From: Clostridia bacterium
GTDB lineage: Bacteria > Bacillota > Clostridia > Oscillospirales > Acutalibacteraceae
Length of the DNA: 60,887 bases
Assembly (NCBI GenBank): GCA_017435665.1
Contig: JAFSEP010000048.1
Span: forward strand, 1-60,887
Direction of reading: 5' to 3'
The position numbers and the translations under genes were made by a program. Of the stretch, positions 1-7,387 are shown one piece after another. Under the pieces are notes generated by a model, which was given only the letters and a program-made list of their open reading frames with translations, ran no database searches and was not told the origin of the DNA. Position 1 is the stretch's first letter. Each line of letters opens with the position of its first letter.

Positions 1-6
1 CCAATC

Positions 7-60
7 GCTGTCTCTCTCAGACAGCTCGAAAAGTATATCACAAACATTTCTGTTTGTCAA
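7..60 (-). promoter_or_regulatory. Leftward promoter P2 with hairpin leader
   Basis: On the minus strand, TTGACA (55-60) and TATACT (32-37) are separated by exactly 17 bp, with TGTGA just before the -10. Transcription would start near 25 and run off the left edge. The first transcribed bases form a 7-bp hairpin (7-13 with 19-25). T-runs on the plus strand, centred near 65, 77, 88, 100 and 111, give A-tracts about one helical turn apart upstream of the -35, like an UP element or curved DNA. The served gene is outside the window; an rRNA or tRNA operon is my inference. Confidence 0.7.
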
Positions 61-199
61 CACTTTTCTCAAACTTTTTTCGAACTTTTTTCAGGATTTT
101 TTTATCCCTTTTTAAGTTCTTTCTTTTCGCTCTCAGGCTCGCTTCGCATTGCCTTCGTGCTCCTGTCTCCCCGCTTCCGCAGGTCTCGACAGTAGCGAT

Positions 200-228
200 A
201 TTTTATCACCATATTTCCCCTTTGTCAA
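200..228 (-). promoter_or_regulatory. Leftward promoter P1, tandem with P2
   Basis: On the minus strand, TTGACA (223-228), a 17-bp spacer and TAAAAT (200-205) form a near-consensus vegetative promoter, again with TGA directly before the -10. It lies about 170 bp upstream of P2 and points the same way. Strong tandem promoters are typical of rRNA operons, so both probably feed the same stable-RNA operon left of the window. Confidence 0.6.
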
Positions 229-384
229 CTGCTTTTTTACCCTTTTTTTGCCTATTCTTTTCCGTTCTGTACCCTTGTCCGTGTGTTTTTGATTTGTGTT
301 GGTTTTTGGGCACTATATGTTGTGTGGGGGGTGGCTTTGGTTTGGTTTTGTCTATATGTGGGGAGGGGCAAATGGAAAGCTTTG

Positions 385-420
385 GGAATGCAGAACGCAG
401 AATGCAGAGTGCAGAATTGT
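385..420. repeat. Heptamer repeat (AATGCAG type)
   Basis: Imperfect tandem 7-mers: AATGCAG, AACGCAG, AATGCAG, AGTGCAG. A similar run lies at 13251-13284, and related ATTGTGC heptamers occur at 1683-1716 and 20976-20992. All four are intergenic. No coding role is visible. The rest of 230-500 holds no gene that I can support. Confidence 0.6.
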
Positions 421-544
421 GGGGAGCAAAGCTCCGGATTTTATCCGACTCAGTCAGTTCTGACCGTTGGTCTGCTACCGCCTATCTGTATTGTTCTTCA
501 GGTCTTAGGAACATAGAGGATGCCGTCCCTTCAAAAGCCTCGCC

Positions 545-685
545 TGAAAGGGAATTCCCCCTGTCAGGGGGAGTGTCACGAATGTGACGAGGGGGTTCCC
601 GTTTCCGGAGGAAAAGGTGGATGCGACCAACGGGAGCAGACGGAGAGGTGCTCAAGCGGCACGAAGCGTGCCGGAATAAGCCGAC
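545..685. repeat. Palindrome-rich intergenic repeat
   Basis: Clustered inverted repeats: GGGAA/TTCCC as outer arms (about 550-590), CCCCCT with AGGGGG, GTCAC with GTGAC, and CGGCAC with GTGCCG near 656-673. This mosaic of short GC-rich hairpins resembles intergenic repeats scattered through Clostridia genomes. Open frames across it have no protein-like features. No second copy is present in this window. Confidence 0.45.
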
Positions 686-787
686 CTTTTGCAAAAACCG
701 GGATAAAATATCTGACATTCTTTTACGCAAAAGGCAGGGATGCGTGATAGTCATCCCTGCCAATACTACTATTGCTTTTATCACATT

Positions 788-1249
788 TCAACCATTAATG
801 TTATAATTTTCGGAAATGAGATTCATTGCTTTAAATAATTTGTGTGTATAAATAAATGGTCCGACAATAATTAACGCTCCAAGTATATTCCACAACCAAA
901 AATCTGTTGCACTAAACTTGAAATCAATGTTTCTTCTTGCTAACTCTGAACCAATTCGATTTGACATTTTGTGATACCACACAAAAACTGCAATTCCGCA
1001 AGTTATAGGCGCAACCAAAAAACTGAGCAAACAGTAATGCATTGTCTTTTTGCCGTCATATCTGCTGGCAATAACATTTATATCATTTGTCAAAGACGAC
1101 ATTGCAACAATACCATAAATGCCGAATGTTATCAGCGACAGCAAAATATACTTTAAAAGCCCCCTGTTTGTCCTCAATTGTCCTACCGGTCTGTTAGAAC
1201 TCTGCACTGTATTTTCCTGTGTTTGGTTTTCTTGATTAAAGTTTTCCAT
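788..1249 (-). CDS. DUF4234-family membrane protein
   Basis: A 153-residue protein with a Gln/Asn-rich cytoplasmic N-terminus (residues 1-28) and about four hydrophobic segments. The 'GLLKYILLSLITFGIYGI' opening and the following short helices match the DUF4234 family, small membrane proteins of unknown function. The ATG at 1249 was chosen because AAGGAG lies 9 bases upstream; an upstream in-frame ATG at 1309 falls inside the promoter. The gene is divergent from an Xre regulator, and its promoter is overlapped by two matching palindromes (1284-1327), so that regulator probably represses it. Confidence 0.8.
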   Translation of the reverse strand: MENFNQENQTQENTVQSSNRPVGQLRTNRGLLKYILLSLITFGIYGIVAMSSLTNDINVIASRYDGKKTMHYCLLSFLVAPITCGIAVFVWYHKMSNRIGSELARRNIDFKFSATDFWLWNILGALIIVGPFIYTHKLFKAMNLISENYNING

Positions 1250-1280
1250 CACTTTAACGCTCCTTTCTTTATTTGCAAAC

Positions 1281-1309
1281 ATTATATAACATTTTGTTAT
1301 ATAAGTCAA
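1281..1309 (-). promoter_or_regulatory. Promoter of the DUF4234 gene
   Basis: On the minus strand, TTGACT (1304-1309), a 17-bp spacer and TATAAT (1281-1286) give a near-consensus promoter. The spacer is filled by an inverted repeat (1284-1302), so a protein bound there would block RNA polymerase. Confidence 0.75.
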
Positions 1310-1327
1310 TATAACATTTTGTTTTAT
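1284..1327. promoter_or_regulatory. Paired operator-like palindromes
   Basis: Site 1 is ATATAAC-ATTTT-GTTATAT (1284-1302), a perfect 7-bp inverted repeat. Site 2 is ATATAAC-ATTTT-GTTTTAT (1309-1327), the same left arm and spacer with one changed base in the right arm. The two start 25 bp apart. They lie between the divergent Xre and DUF4234 genes, as expected for a small Xre repressor controlling both. Binding is inferred. Confidence 0.65.
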
Positions 1328-1364
1328 TTATAATTTTACTATATTTTATAGGCGGTAGTAAAAA

Positions 1365-1577
1365 ATGTATCAACGAATAAAAGATTTGCGAGAGGATCGT
1401 GACCTTAAACAACAAGATATTGCTAATTATCTGAAGTGTTCTCAGGTTTGTTATTCATATTACGAAAACGGACATCGTGATATTCCTACAGATGTTCTCA
1501 TAAGGCTGTCTAAATTTTATAACACCAGCGTCGATTATCTTTTAGGGCTCACAGACAACCCTGAAAAATACGATTAA
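1365..1577 (+). CDS. Small Xre/Cro-type transcriptional regulator
   Basis: A 70-residue protein consisting of little more than one helix-turn-helix domain (HTH_3/Xre family). Visible features are 'RIKDLREDRDLKQQDIANYL' at the N-terminus, the recognition-helix region 'CSQVCYSYYENGHRDIP', and the closing 'YNTSVDYLLGLTDNP' typical of SinR/Cro-like regulators. It has no sensor or oligomerisation domain. It is divergent from the DUF4234 gene and separated from it by two palindromes, so it most likely represses that gene and perhaps itself. The ligand or trigger is unknown. Confidence 0.85.
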   Translation: MYQRIKDLREDRDLKQQDIANYLKCSQVCYSYYENGHRDIPTDVLIRLSKFYNTSVDYLLGLTDNPEKYD

Positions 1578-1636
1578 CTTCCCAGGGTGCAATCGTTTCC
1601 CTGTTCCATCCCACCCGCATACCATATATAATAAGC

Positions 1637-1675
1637 AAAAGAAGTGCCTCAAAATGAAGCACTTCTTTATTTTAT
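1637..1675 (+). terminator. Terminator after the Xre gene
   Basis: AAGAAGTGC (1639-1647) pairs with GCACTTCTT (1659-1667), followed by a T-rich tail. It ends the small Xre transcript. Confidence 0.7.
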
Positions 1676-1682
1676 CTTAACT

Positions 1683-1716
1683 TAATTGTGCATTGTGAAT
1701 TGTGCATTGTGCATTG
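1683..1716. repeat. Heptamer repeat (ATTGTGC type)
   Basis: Tandem heptamers ATTGTGC, ATTGTGA, ATTGTGC, ATTGTGC lie between two terminators. A shorter relative occurs at 20976-20992. Confidence 0.6.
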
Positions 1717-1750
1717 AAAAAGTGCCGACCTTTCAGTCAGCACTTTCTTA
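1717..1750 (-). terminator. Terminator after the VanZ gene
   Basis: AAAGTGC (1719-1725) pairs with GCACTTT (1740-1746), with an inner GAC/GTC pairing. Read on the minus strand it ends in a T-run. Confidence 0.6.
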
Positions 1751-1775
1751 TACTATATATTATATATGCAATTTT

Positions 1776-2348
1776 CTATCTGCTTACCTTGCACCTTTTC
1801 GCAAACTCAGGGAAAATCTTCCCGATTATGAAACACAGGGCATACCCCATAACACCGCCAAGGGTATTCAGTATAACATCATCAATATCCGTTCCCCTGT
1901 CCTGAGGCAGCTGACACACCTCCACAAAAACCGAAAACGCCATAGTAATCAGCACGCACTTCAGGAAAGAGGGCTTGTTATAAAGCAACCCCACGAAAAA
2001 TGCTATGGGCAAGAACATAATAAGGTTGCCTATGAAGTTGACAAGGAAAAAGGATCCGCCGAGATAAAAGGCAATCTTTATTTCCTTGAAAGGCACAAGA
2101 TTCAATCGCTCCGTGTGTATTTCGATATTCTCCAAAGAAAATCCCGAAAGGTCCGGTATGATTGTCTGAGAAACAAGTGCCGCCATAAACATTATGAAAA
2201 GCACAGAAACAATCTCGTGTTCCGTAGTTGTGACTATTCCTTTTTCTTTAAACGTCTTTTTCCTGAAAAATCTCCACATCACCGCAAAGGGAAGTATCCC
2301 GAACGCATACGGTGCCATGGCAACCAGATAATCAACAACTGCTTCCAT
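1776..2348 (-). CDS. VanZ-like family membrane protein
   Basis: A 190-residue membrane protein with about five hydrophobic segments. VanZ-family signatures are clear: 'NLVPF' (about residue 86), 'NLIMFLPIAF', and the conserved 'SVFVEVCQL' followed by 'RGTDIDDVILNTLGG'. VanZ gives low-level teicoplanin resistance in enterococci, but most genomic homologues have no known role. Start chosen at the ATG at 2348, which has a purine-rich GAGATGG upstream; an ATG nine codons earlier lacks a ribosome site. It is transcribed alone and has its own terminator. Confidence 0.85.
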   Translation of the reverse strand: MEAVVDYLVAMAPYAFGILPFAVMWRFFRKKTFKEKGIVTTTEHEIVSVLFIMFMAALVSQTIIPDLSGFSLENIEIHTERLNLVPFKEIKIAFYLGGSFFLVNFIGNLIMFLPIAFFVGLLYNKPSFLKCVLITMAFSVFVEVCQLPQDRGTDIDDVILNTLGGVMGYALCFIIGKIFPEFAKRCKVSR

Positions 2349-2396
2349 AAGACCATCTCTTTCACGGCAACACACCGCTATACTATATATAATATA

Positions 2397-3332
2397 TTAT
2401 AATTTGCAAACTCTGTACGCAAAGTCAACAACGCCCTTGGCAACTGTCTCGAAGGCCTGACTTTCGTTGAGAATTTCATGTCTGCAGCCGGGGTAAAGTG
2501 TGAGAGTAACATCTTTGACTCCGTTTGCTCTCAGACCGTCGGCAACTTCCTTTACACCTTTTCCGTATGCGCCTACCGGGTCTTCCTCACCTGCAATCAC
2601 ATAAACAGGCAGGTCTTTATTAAAGCCGTGGTACCACTGCTCTGAGGATACATAGTCAAGTATGCACATAAGGTCCTTTGAACCTGTTGCTGTAAACAGG
2701 AAACCGCAATCCTCGTCAGCTATGTACTTGTCAACGATATCATTGTCACGTGTAAGCCAGTCAAAGTTTGTTCTCTTTTCAAATCTTTCGTTATATGTGC
2801 CGAAGGACATCTTGTCTATAAGCTTACTGCGGTGATGACTGCCGAAAATCTTGGCAATAAGTTTTGCAAGAACTATACCTACACTTGCAAGAGGGTTCTT
2901 GCCTGAGGTTCCGCATACAACCACACCGTCAATTTCGTTTGCATATTTGAATGCGTATGCTCTTGCCACAAAGGAGCCCATACTGTGACCGAAGAAGATG
3001 TAGGGCTTTCCGGGATTTTCATTCTTTGCGATTTTTGTCAGCTCGTGACAATCCTCAACAAAGTGCTTCCAGCCGTCCTTTTCACCGAAATAACCAAGCT
3101 CATCTCTTGACTTGATGCTCTTACCGTGACCGATATGGTCATTGATGTAAACAGCTATCCCGTTTGCTGTGAGATATTCTGCAAAAGCCTCATAGCGTTC
3201 AAGATGCTCTGCCATACCGTGAGCAATCTGGAGAACAATTTTTACATCTTCTTTGTTCTCAGGGAGATAGCTTGCGGCGTGGATGTCAGCAAGAGCTGAC
3301 GTTGACGGGAAAAAGAATTCGTTTTTAATCAT
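2397..3332 (-). CDS. Alpha/beta hydrolase, monoacylglycerol lipase-like
   Basis: A 311-residue serine hydrolase of the lysophospholipase/monoglyceride-lipase type (Hydrolase_4). The oxyanion region 'IAHGMAEHLERYE' (about 37-49) and the nucleophile elbow 'GHSMGS' (Ser117) are visible; the rest of the triad is probably Asp251 in 'GEEDPVG' and His285 in 'GCRHEIL'. There is no signal peptide, so it should be cytoplasmic and act on a small ester or acylglycerol. AAAAGGAGG precedes the ATG. It lies 48 bp upstream of the VanZ gene on the same strand and may be co-transcribed with it. Confidence 0.88.
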   Translation of the reverse strand: MIKNEFFFPSTSALADIHAASYLPENKEDVKIVLQIAHGMAEHLERYEAFAEYLTANGIAVYINDHIGHGKSIKSRDELGYFGEKDGWKHFVEDCHELTKIAKNENPGKPYIFFGHSMGSFVARAYAFKYANEIDGVVVCGTSGKNPLASVGIVLAKLIAKIFGSHHRSKLIDKMSFGTYNERFEKRTNFDWLTRDNDIVDKYIADEDCGFLFTATGSKDLMCILDYVSSEQWYHGFNKDLPVYVIAGEEDPVGAYGKGVKEVADGLRANGVKDVTLTLYPGCRHEILNESQAFETVAKGVVDFAYRVCKL

Positions 3333-3422
3333 ATTGTTTTCCTCCTTTTCGGACTGAAATCCAAATCAGCATATTTTCTTCCTTTTAATTATAGTATAAT
3401 CCCCAAGGGAATTTACTTTATC

Positions 3423-3869
3423 TTATAAAATATCTCCGTTTTCAATCTGTGCTATCTGGTCAACTCTTCTCTGATGTCTGCCACCCTCAAATTCGGTGTT
3501 GATAAACACGTCAACAAGCTCAATCGCAAGACCTGCGCCTACAACTCTGCCACCGAGGCAAAGTGCATTTGCGTCATTGTGAAGTCGGGTAAACTTTGCG
3601 CTGAAATAATCTGAACAGCAGGCTGCTCTGATGCCCTTGACCTTGTTTGCTGCCATTGAAATGCCTATGCCTGTTCCGCAGCAGAGAACAGCCTTCTCAC
3701 ATTCGCCGTTTACAACGCTGAGGCAGGTTCTCTGTGCTATTGCCGCATAGTCAACAGATTCGGGTGTATAGGTTCCGAAGTCCTTATACTCAATACCCTT
3801 TTCTTCAAGATATTTCTTAATGCTTTCCTTTAATTCATAACCGCCGTGGTCTGCACCTAATGCTATCAT
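3423..3869 (-). CDS. rpiB: Ribose-5-phosphate isomerase B
   Basis: A 148-residue RpiB/LacA/LacB-family sugar-phosphate isomerase that interconverts ribose 5-phosphate and ribulose 5-phosphate in the pentose phosphate pathway. Hallmarks are the N-terminal 'MIALGADHGGYELKE', the catalytic-cysteine segment 'VLCCGTGIGISMAANK' (about residues 61-76), and 'RLHNDANALCLGGRVVG', the conserved RpiB block. Its start overlaps the tsaB stop by 4 bp, so it is the last gene of a tsaE-tsaB-rpiB operon. Confidence 0.93.
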   Translation of the reverse strand: MIALGADHGGYELKESIKKYLEEKGIEYKDFGTYTPESVDYAAIAQRTCLSVVNGECEKAVLCCGTGIGISMAANKVKGIRAACCSDYFSAKFTRLHNDANALCLGGRVVGAGLAIELVDVFINTEFEGGRHQRRVDQIAQIENGDIL

Positions 3870-4579
3870 TTTAAATTCTCCTTTTCTTCCGTTCTCTTTT
3901 TCAGTTCTCTCTGAGCCTGAGGCAATCTTAAATAGGAAGGCATAAGTTCATTTGCAGAAACCGTTTCGCCCTTTTCTATCTTTAGTGTTGCCGCAAGAGC
4001 CACAGACAGAGCCTTCTGGTGTCGTCTGCCCTCGCTTATCACAGAGCAAGGCAGTCTGTCTTTATAATAATTATAGCACAACATTGCGCCATCACCAACA
4101 AAAATTACAGTTTTTTTATAATTTGTCAGTCTTTCTTCAAGATCGCTTATTGCGATAGCTTCATCATCACACAATCTTGTAACCGTATTACCGTCACAGT
4201 CAAAGGAGGCTGTATACACCTGCTGACAGCGGGCATCCATAACGCATACCGCAATACAGCTATTATCAATAAGATTGTATGCAAGTGATTCAAGAGTGGA
4301 TATCTCAACACAGGGCTTGCCAAGCATCTGTGCCATACCCTTGACCGCCGCAACGCCTATCCGCACCCCCGTAAATGAGCCGGGGCCGTTATTGACTGCA
4401 AAAAAGTCTATATCCTTTATATCAATATTAGCTCCCCTCACCGTGTTGTCAATCATAGGCATAAGGGTCTGTGAATGGGTTAGCCCCGTATTTGTGAAGC
4501 TTTCGCTGAGAAGCTTACCGTCACTTAATACCGCAACACTTGCGGCAGTAGCAGTAGTGTCAACAGCCAAAATTTTCAT
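3866..4579 (-). CDS. tsaB: tRNA threonylcarbamoyladenosine biosynthesis protein TsaB
   Basis: A 237-residue ASKHA-fold protein. TsaB is the partner of the TsaD transferase and, with TsaE, helps make t6A37 in ANN-decoding tRNAs. Characteristic segments are 'MKILAVDTTATAASVAV' (start), 'TLMPMIDN' and 'VNNGPGSFTGVRIGV' (about 63-77), which is the TsaB signature. Length is normal for Firmicutes. It overlaps tsaE by about 20 bp upstream and rpiB by 4 bp downstream, indicating translational coupling. tsaD and tsaC are not in the window. Confidence 0.93.
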   Translation of the reverse strand: MKILAVDTTATAASVAVLSDGKLLSESFTNTGLTHSQTLMPMIDNTVRGANIDIKDIDFFAVNNGPGSFTGVRIGVAAVKGMAQMLGKPCVEISTLESLAYNLIDNSCIAVCVMDARCQQVYTASFDCDGNTVTRLCDDEAIAISDLEERLTNYKKTVIFVGDGAMLCYNYYKDRLPCSVISEGRRHQKALSVALAATLKIEKGETVSANELMPSYLRLPQAQRELKKRTEEKENLK

Positions 4580-5003
4580 AGTTTCCCCCTCCTGTCACGG
4601 TGATGATTCTTTCGTCGGCGTTTTCCGTTCTTTCGAATTCTATTCTTATTGTATTTTCAGGCAGAGCATTTTCTATGTTCTCGCTCCACTCCACAAGAAG
4701 AATTCCGCCCATATCAATATATTCAAAAAACGATGTGGAATATAAGTCCTCCCAGGTGTCCACTCTGTACATATCAAAATGATATACGGGAGGATTGCCT
4801 CCGTATTCGTGAACGAGTGCAAAGGTGGGGCTTGAAACCTCAGCATCAATTCCTCTGCCCTTCACAAAGCCTGACGTAAAAGCAGTCTTGCCCATACCCA
4901 GTCCGCCGAAGAAGGCTATGACTACACCTGAATTTATTTTCTTAGCAAATGCTTCGGCAAACTCTTGTGTTTCCCGAACACTCTTTGTTATAACCTTAAA
5001 CAA
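4560..5003 (-). CDS. tsaE: tRNA threonylcarbamoyladenosine biosynthesis ATPase TsaE
   Basis: The P-loop ATPase of the t6A pathway (147 residues from a TTG start). 'FFGGLGMGKTAFTSGF' is the Walker A loop; 'SSPTFALVHEY' and 'VYHFDMYRV' are TsaE family blocks; 'LLVEWSENI' follows. Two starts are possible: TTG at 5003 (GGAAG seven bases upstream) or ATG at 5021. The promoter -10 is at 5035-5040, so the mRNA should begin near 5028. That would leave the ATG with no ribosome site on the message, so I prefer the TTG. First gene of the tsaE-tsaB-rpiB operon, divergent from rodA. Confidence 0.9.
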   Translation of the reverse strand: MFKVITKSVRETQEFAEAFAKKINSGVVIAFFGGLGMGKTAFTSGFVKGRGIDAEVSSPTFALVHEYGGNPPVYHFDMYRVDTWEDLYSTSFFEYIDMGGILLVEWSENIENALPENTIRIEFERTENADERIITVTGGGNYENFGC

Positions 5004-5034
5004 CCATATTCTTCCTTTCATAAGGATTTCCTTA

Positions 5035-5063
5035 ATTATATCACAAATAATCCGTAAGTTAAA
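5035..5063 (-). promoter_or_regulatory. Promoter of tsaE-tsaB-rpiB
   Basis: Minus-strand TTTAAC (5058-5063), 17-bp spacer, and TGTGA followed by TATAAT (5035-5040). The -35 is poor, but the extended -10 is strong. Confidence 0.65.
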
Positions 5064-5072
5064 GTATTTAAC

Positions 5073-5101
5073 TTGAAATATTAATAAATCCATACTATAA
5101 T
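5073..5101 (+). promoter_or_regulatory. Promoter of rodA
   Basis: TTGAAA (5073-5078), 17-bp spacer, and a perfect TATAAT (5096-5101). It points away from the tsaE promoter, giving a compact divergent control region. Confidence 0.75.
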
Positions 5102-5135
5102 AATATAAAACATATTACGGAAAGGAGGAAGTGTA

Positions 5136-6305
5136 TTGTCAGCCTTAGTAAAAAAGGCTGTTAAAGAAACAGATAAGCTGCTTATTCTATTGTGTCTGAC
5201 CTTGTCGGCAATCGGCGTTGTGGCAGTATCGAGTGCAACCCATTCCTACGCCGCAGAGGACGTTTTCCTCTCACGAGATGCTAAGGTTATGGTCCTTGCA
5301 GTTGCTATGGGATTGTTTGCTGCTCTGATTATTTCGCTGCTGGATTACGAGTTCGTTCTCAAGCTCTGGCCCGTTATCGGTGTGGTAGGCGTTGTGCTCA
5401 TGCTTCTGTTGATACCCTTCGGCGTTGCACCCAATGCACGAGATGACTCTATCTGCTGGTTCAAGATAACCGAAACCCTCTACTTTCAGCCGTCTGAAAT
5501 CGTAAAGATCGGCTTCGTTATTACCTTTGCTGCTCACTGCAACAGGGTAAAGGACGACCTTTCCTCTTTCAGGCAGGTTCTCTTTCTGGGTATACACGCC
5601 CTGATTTACATCGGACTTGTTATCATTACCGGAGATATGGGCTCGGCTCTTATTTTTATTATGATGTTCCTTGCCATGATGTTTACCGCAGGTGTTCACT
5701 GGATATACTTCCTGCTGGGCTTTCTTGTTCTTGCAGCCGTCTCACCTGTCCTTTGGTTCAAGGTGTTCGGCACAATTCAGCAGAACAGAATACTTGCTCT
5801 GTTCTATCCCGAGCTTTACCCCAACGAAATCTATCAGCAGAATCAGGCAGCTAAAGCTATGCGTAACGGCGGGCTTTTCGGAACAGGTCTTTTCAAGGGC
5901 ACCTACACCCAACACAATCTTGTGCCCGAGGATCAGAATGATATGGTTTTCTCGGTTATATGCGAAGAATTCGGTTTCATCGGTGCTGTGGCCCTTCTGC
6001 TCATCTTTGTTTTTTTAATAGTCAAAATTCTTCACGTAGGGAAAAAGTCCGGAAGCTATCCTGCACAGATTATGTGCAGCGGAATAGCCTTTATGCTGGG
6101 AAGTCAGATAATGGTAAACATCGGAATGTGTACCAAGCTTCTTCCCGTTATCGGAATCACGTTGCCCTTCATAAGTGCAGGCGGCTCATCCTCCTTATGT
6201 ATCTATCTTGCCATAGGAATTATCCTAGGAATTTACAGATACAGCAATATTCCCGAGCCGGGCGCCTTCACCTATAACAAGCTTTCAACAGCATACAGAA
6301 AATAA
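5136..6305 (+). CDS. rodA: FtsW/RodA/SpoVE-family peptidoglycan glycosyltransferase
   Basis: A 389-residue polytopic SEDS protein with about ten membrane segments. SEDS proteins polymerise lipid II into glycan strands together with a class B PBP. Family blocks include 'FQPSEIVKIGFVI' (about 122-134), 'ITGDMGSALIF', 'AMRNGGLFGTGLFKG' and the C-terminal 'VIGITLPFISAGGSSSL'. The final block and the 'NLVPEDQNDMVFSVICEEFG' segment favour the RodA/SpoVE branch; RodA is most likely. Translation starts at TTG with AAGGAGG seven bases upstream. A strong terminator follows, so it is monocistronic. Confidence 0.9.
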   Translation: MSALVKKAVKETDKLLILLCLTLSAIGVVAVSSATHSYAAEDVFLSRDAKVMVLAVAMGLFAALIISLLDYEFVLKLWPVIGVVGVVLMLLLIPFGVAPNARDDSICWFKITETLYFQPSEIVKIGFVITFAAHCNRVKDDLSSFRQVLFLGIHALIYIGLVIITGDMGSALIFIMMFLAMMFTAGVHWIYFLLGFLVLAAVSPVLWFKVFGTIQQNRILALFYPELYPNEIYQQNQAAKAMRNGGLFGTGLFKGTYTQHNLVPEDQNDMVFSVICEEFGFIGAVALLLIFVFLIVKILHVGKKSGSYPAQIMCSGIAFMLGSQIMVNIGMCTKLLPVIGITLPFISAGGSSSLCIYLAIGIILGIYRYSNIPEPGAFTYNKLSTAYRK

Positions 6306-6311
6306 AACCGA

Positions 6312-6346
6312 CGGTCTGACAGAATTTTTGTCAGACCGATTTTTAT
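6312..6346 (+). terminator. Terminator after rodA
   Basis: A 10-bp stem CGGTCTGACA / TGTCAGACCG (6312-6338) followed by a T-run. Confidence 0.85.
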
Positions 6347-6364
6347 ATATTTATAACAAATAGA

Positions 6365-6403
6365 AAAAGCGATAACAACCTGATCATAGTTGATATCGCT
6401 TTT
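6365..6403 (-). terminator. Terminator after the LPXTG-like gene
   Basis: AAAAGCGATA pairs with TATCGCTTTT, with inner CAAC/GTTG. T-runs on both strands suggest it works in both directions. Confidence 0.65.
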
Positions 6404-6477
6404 ATCCGTTTAAATTATAGGGCTTTCGCCTTTATAGACAAAGTACCATATAAAAAGTTTAGTTCAAGAACAAGAGA

Positions 6478-7257
6478 TCAGTCTCTCTTTTTCTTTGTGC
6501 AAACAAATGCTGCAGCAGAAGCCACTGAAAGTGTTGCAATAGCAACCATTACAGTTGAGGTATCACCTGTCTGAGGGATTTCGGGAACTGTTGTGGGAGC
6601 TTCTGTTGTGGGAGCTTCTGTTGTGGGTTCTTCAACAGGACCTACTGCACCGAGGTAGAGGTTTGCGAAGAAGTTTACGATGTCGTTATCGAGGAGACCT
6701 TCGATTACTGATGAATCAAGACCTAACATCTCAAGAACGCCACTGAAACCGTCCATGATAGAAGCCATGCCTGCACCGCTGCCTGAATTGCCTTCAAGAA
6801 GAGAAGCAATATCGAAGCTGCCGAAACTAAAGCTACTCAAGTCAATGCCTGCACCTGATAATGATTCGGTAAGACCACTGAAGAGAGAAGTGAGTGAATC
6901 AAGGCTGAGTCCTGATGTGAACTCTGTGAGAGCGCCTGTTGCGTCAAACTCGCCAAGAACACCTGTAACTGAATCAAGAGCACCACCTGCTGCATCAGTT
7001 GAACCCTCTGCACCGCCGGTTGAGCCTAAGCCACCGAGGAGACCGGTGATTGTGCCTAAAAGATCAGTTTCTTCCAAATCTGTGCTGATGTTACCGAGAA
7101 CGTCCTCTAAACCTGATACGTCGAAGTTCTCCATATCGAGTCCGCCGAGGGAATCAGAAACCTTGTCAAGGAGACCTGCATCTTCAGCTGCAAATGCAGG
7201 GAGACAAAGGCATGCACACATTGCGATAGCTACCATTACGCTGAATAACTTTTTCAT
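6478..7257 (-). CDS. Secreted, sortase-anchored low-complexity protein
   Basis: A 259-residue protein with a Sec signal peptide (residues 1-23, ending 'PAFAA'). The body is acidic and rich in Gly, Ser, Leu and Asp, with short leucine-glycine repeats such as 'GLLGGLGSTGG'. A Thr/Pro/Glu linker ('EAPTTEAPTT', about 212-222) leads to 'IPQTGD', an LPXTG-like sorting signal, then a hydrophobic helix and the basic tail 'KKKRD'. It should be anchored to the cell wall by sortase. No enzymatic domain is recognised. A promoter (TTGATT, 17 bp, TATTAT; 7331-7359) precedes it. Confidence 0.8.
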   Translation of the reverse strand: MKKLFSVMVAIAMCACLCLPAFAAEDAGLLDKVSDSLGGLDMENFDVSGLEDVLGNISTDLEETDLLGTITGLLGGLGSTGGAEGSTDAAGGALDSVTGVLGEFDATGALTEFTSGLSLDSLTSLFSGLTESLSGAGIDLSSFSFGSFDIASLLEGNSGSGAGMASIMDGFSGVLEMLGLDSSVIEGLLDNDIVNFFANLYLGAVGPVEEPTTEAPTTEAPTTVPEIPQTGDTSTVMVAIATLSVASAAAFVCTKKKRD

Positions 7258-7330
7258 ATGCCTTACTTCCTTTCGTAATATTTATATAATGACCCGAAGG
7301 TCAGAATACACAATATTTATTATCCTATAT

Positions 7331-7359
7331 ATAATATAACACTTTTTTCGAAAAATCAA
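7331..7359 (-). promoter_or_regulatory. Promoter of the LPXTG-like gene
   Basis: Minus-strand TTGATT (7354-7359), 17-bp spacer, TATTAT (7331-7336), in an AT-rich stretch. Confidence 0.5.
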
Positions 7360-7387
7360 TAGCTATTTGAAATTTTTTCGAAAATTA

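Noticed and set aside
54-587. Open frame of 177 codons on the plus strand
   Set aside because: It lies over leftward promoters and repeats, has a low-complexity Phe/Leu/Cys composition, no ribosome site and no domain.
1686-2402. Open frame of 238 codons opposite the VanZ gene
   Set aside because: Antisense to a well-supported VanZ gene; starts in the heptamer repeat and reads as basic, His/Lys-rich noise.
6680-7339. 219-codon frame opposite the LPXTG-like gene
   Set aside because: It is the complement of a low-complexity gene; Pro/Arg/Ser-rich translation is a mirror of the Gly/Ser/Leu repeats.
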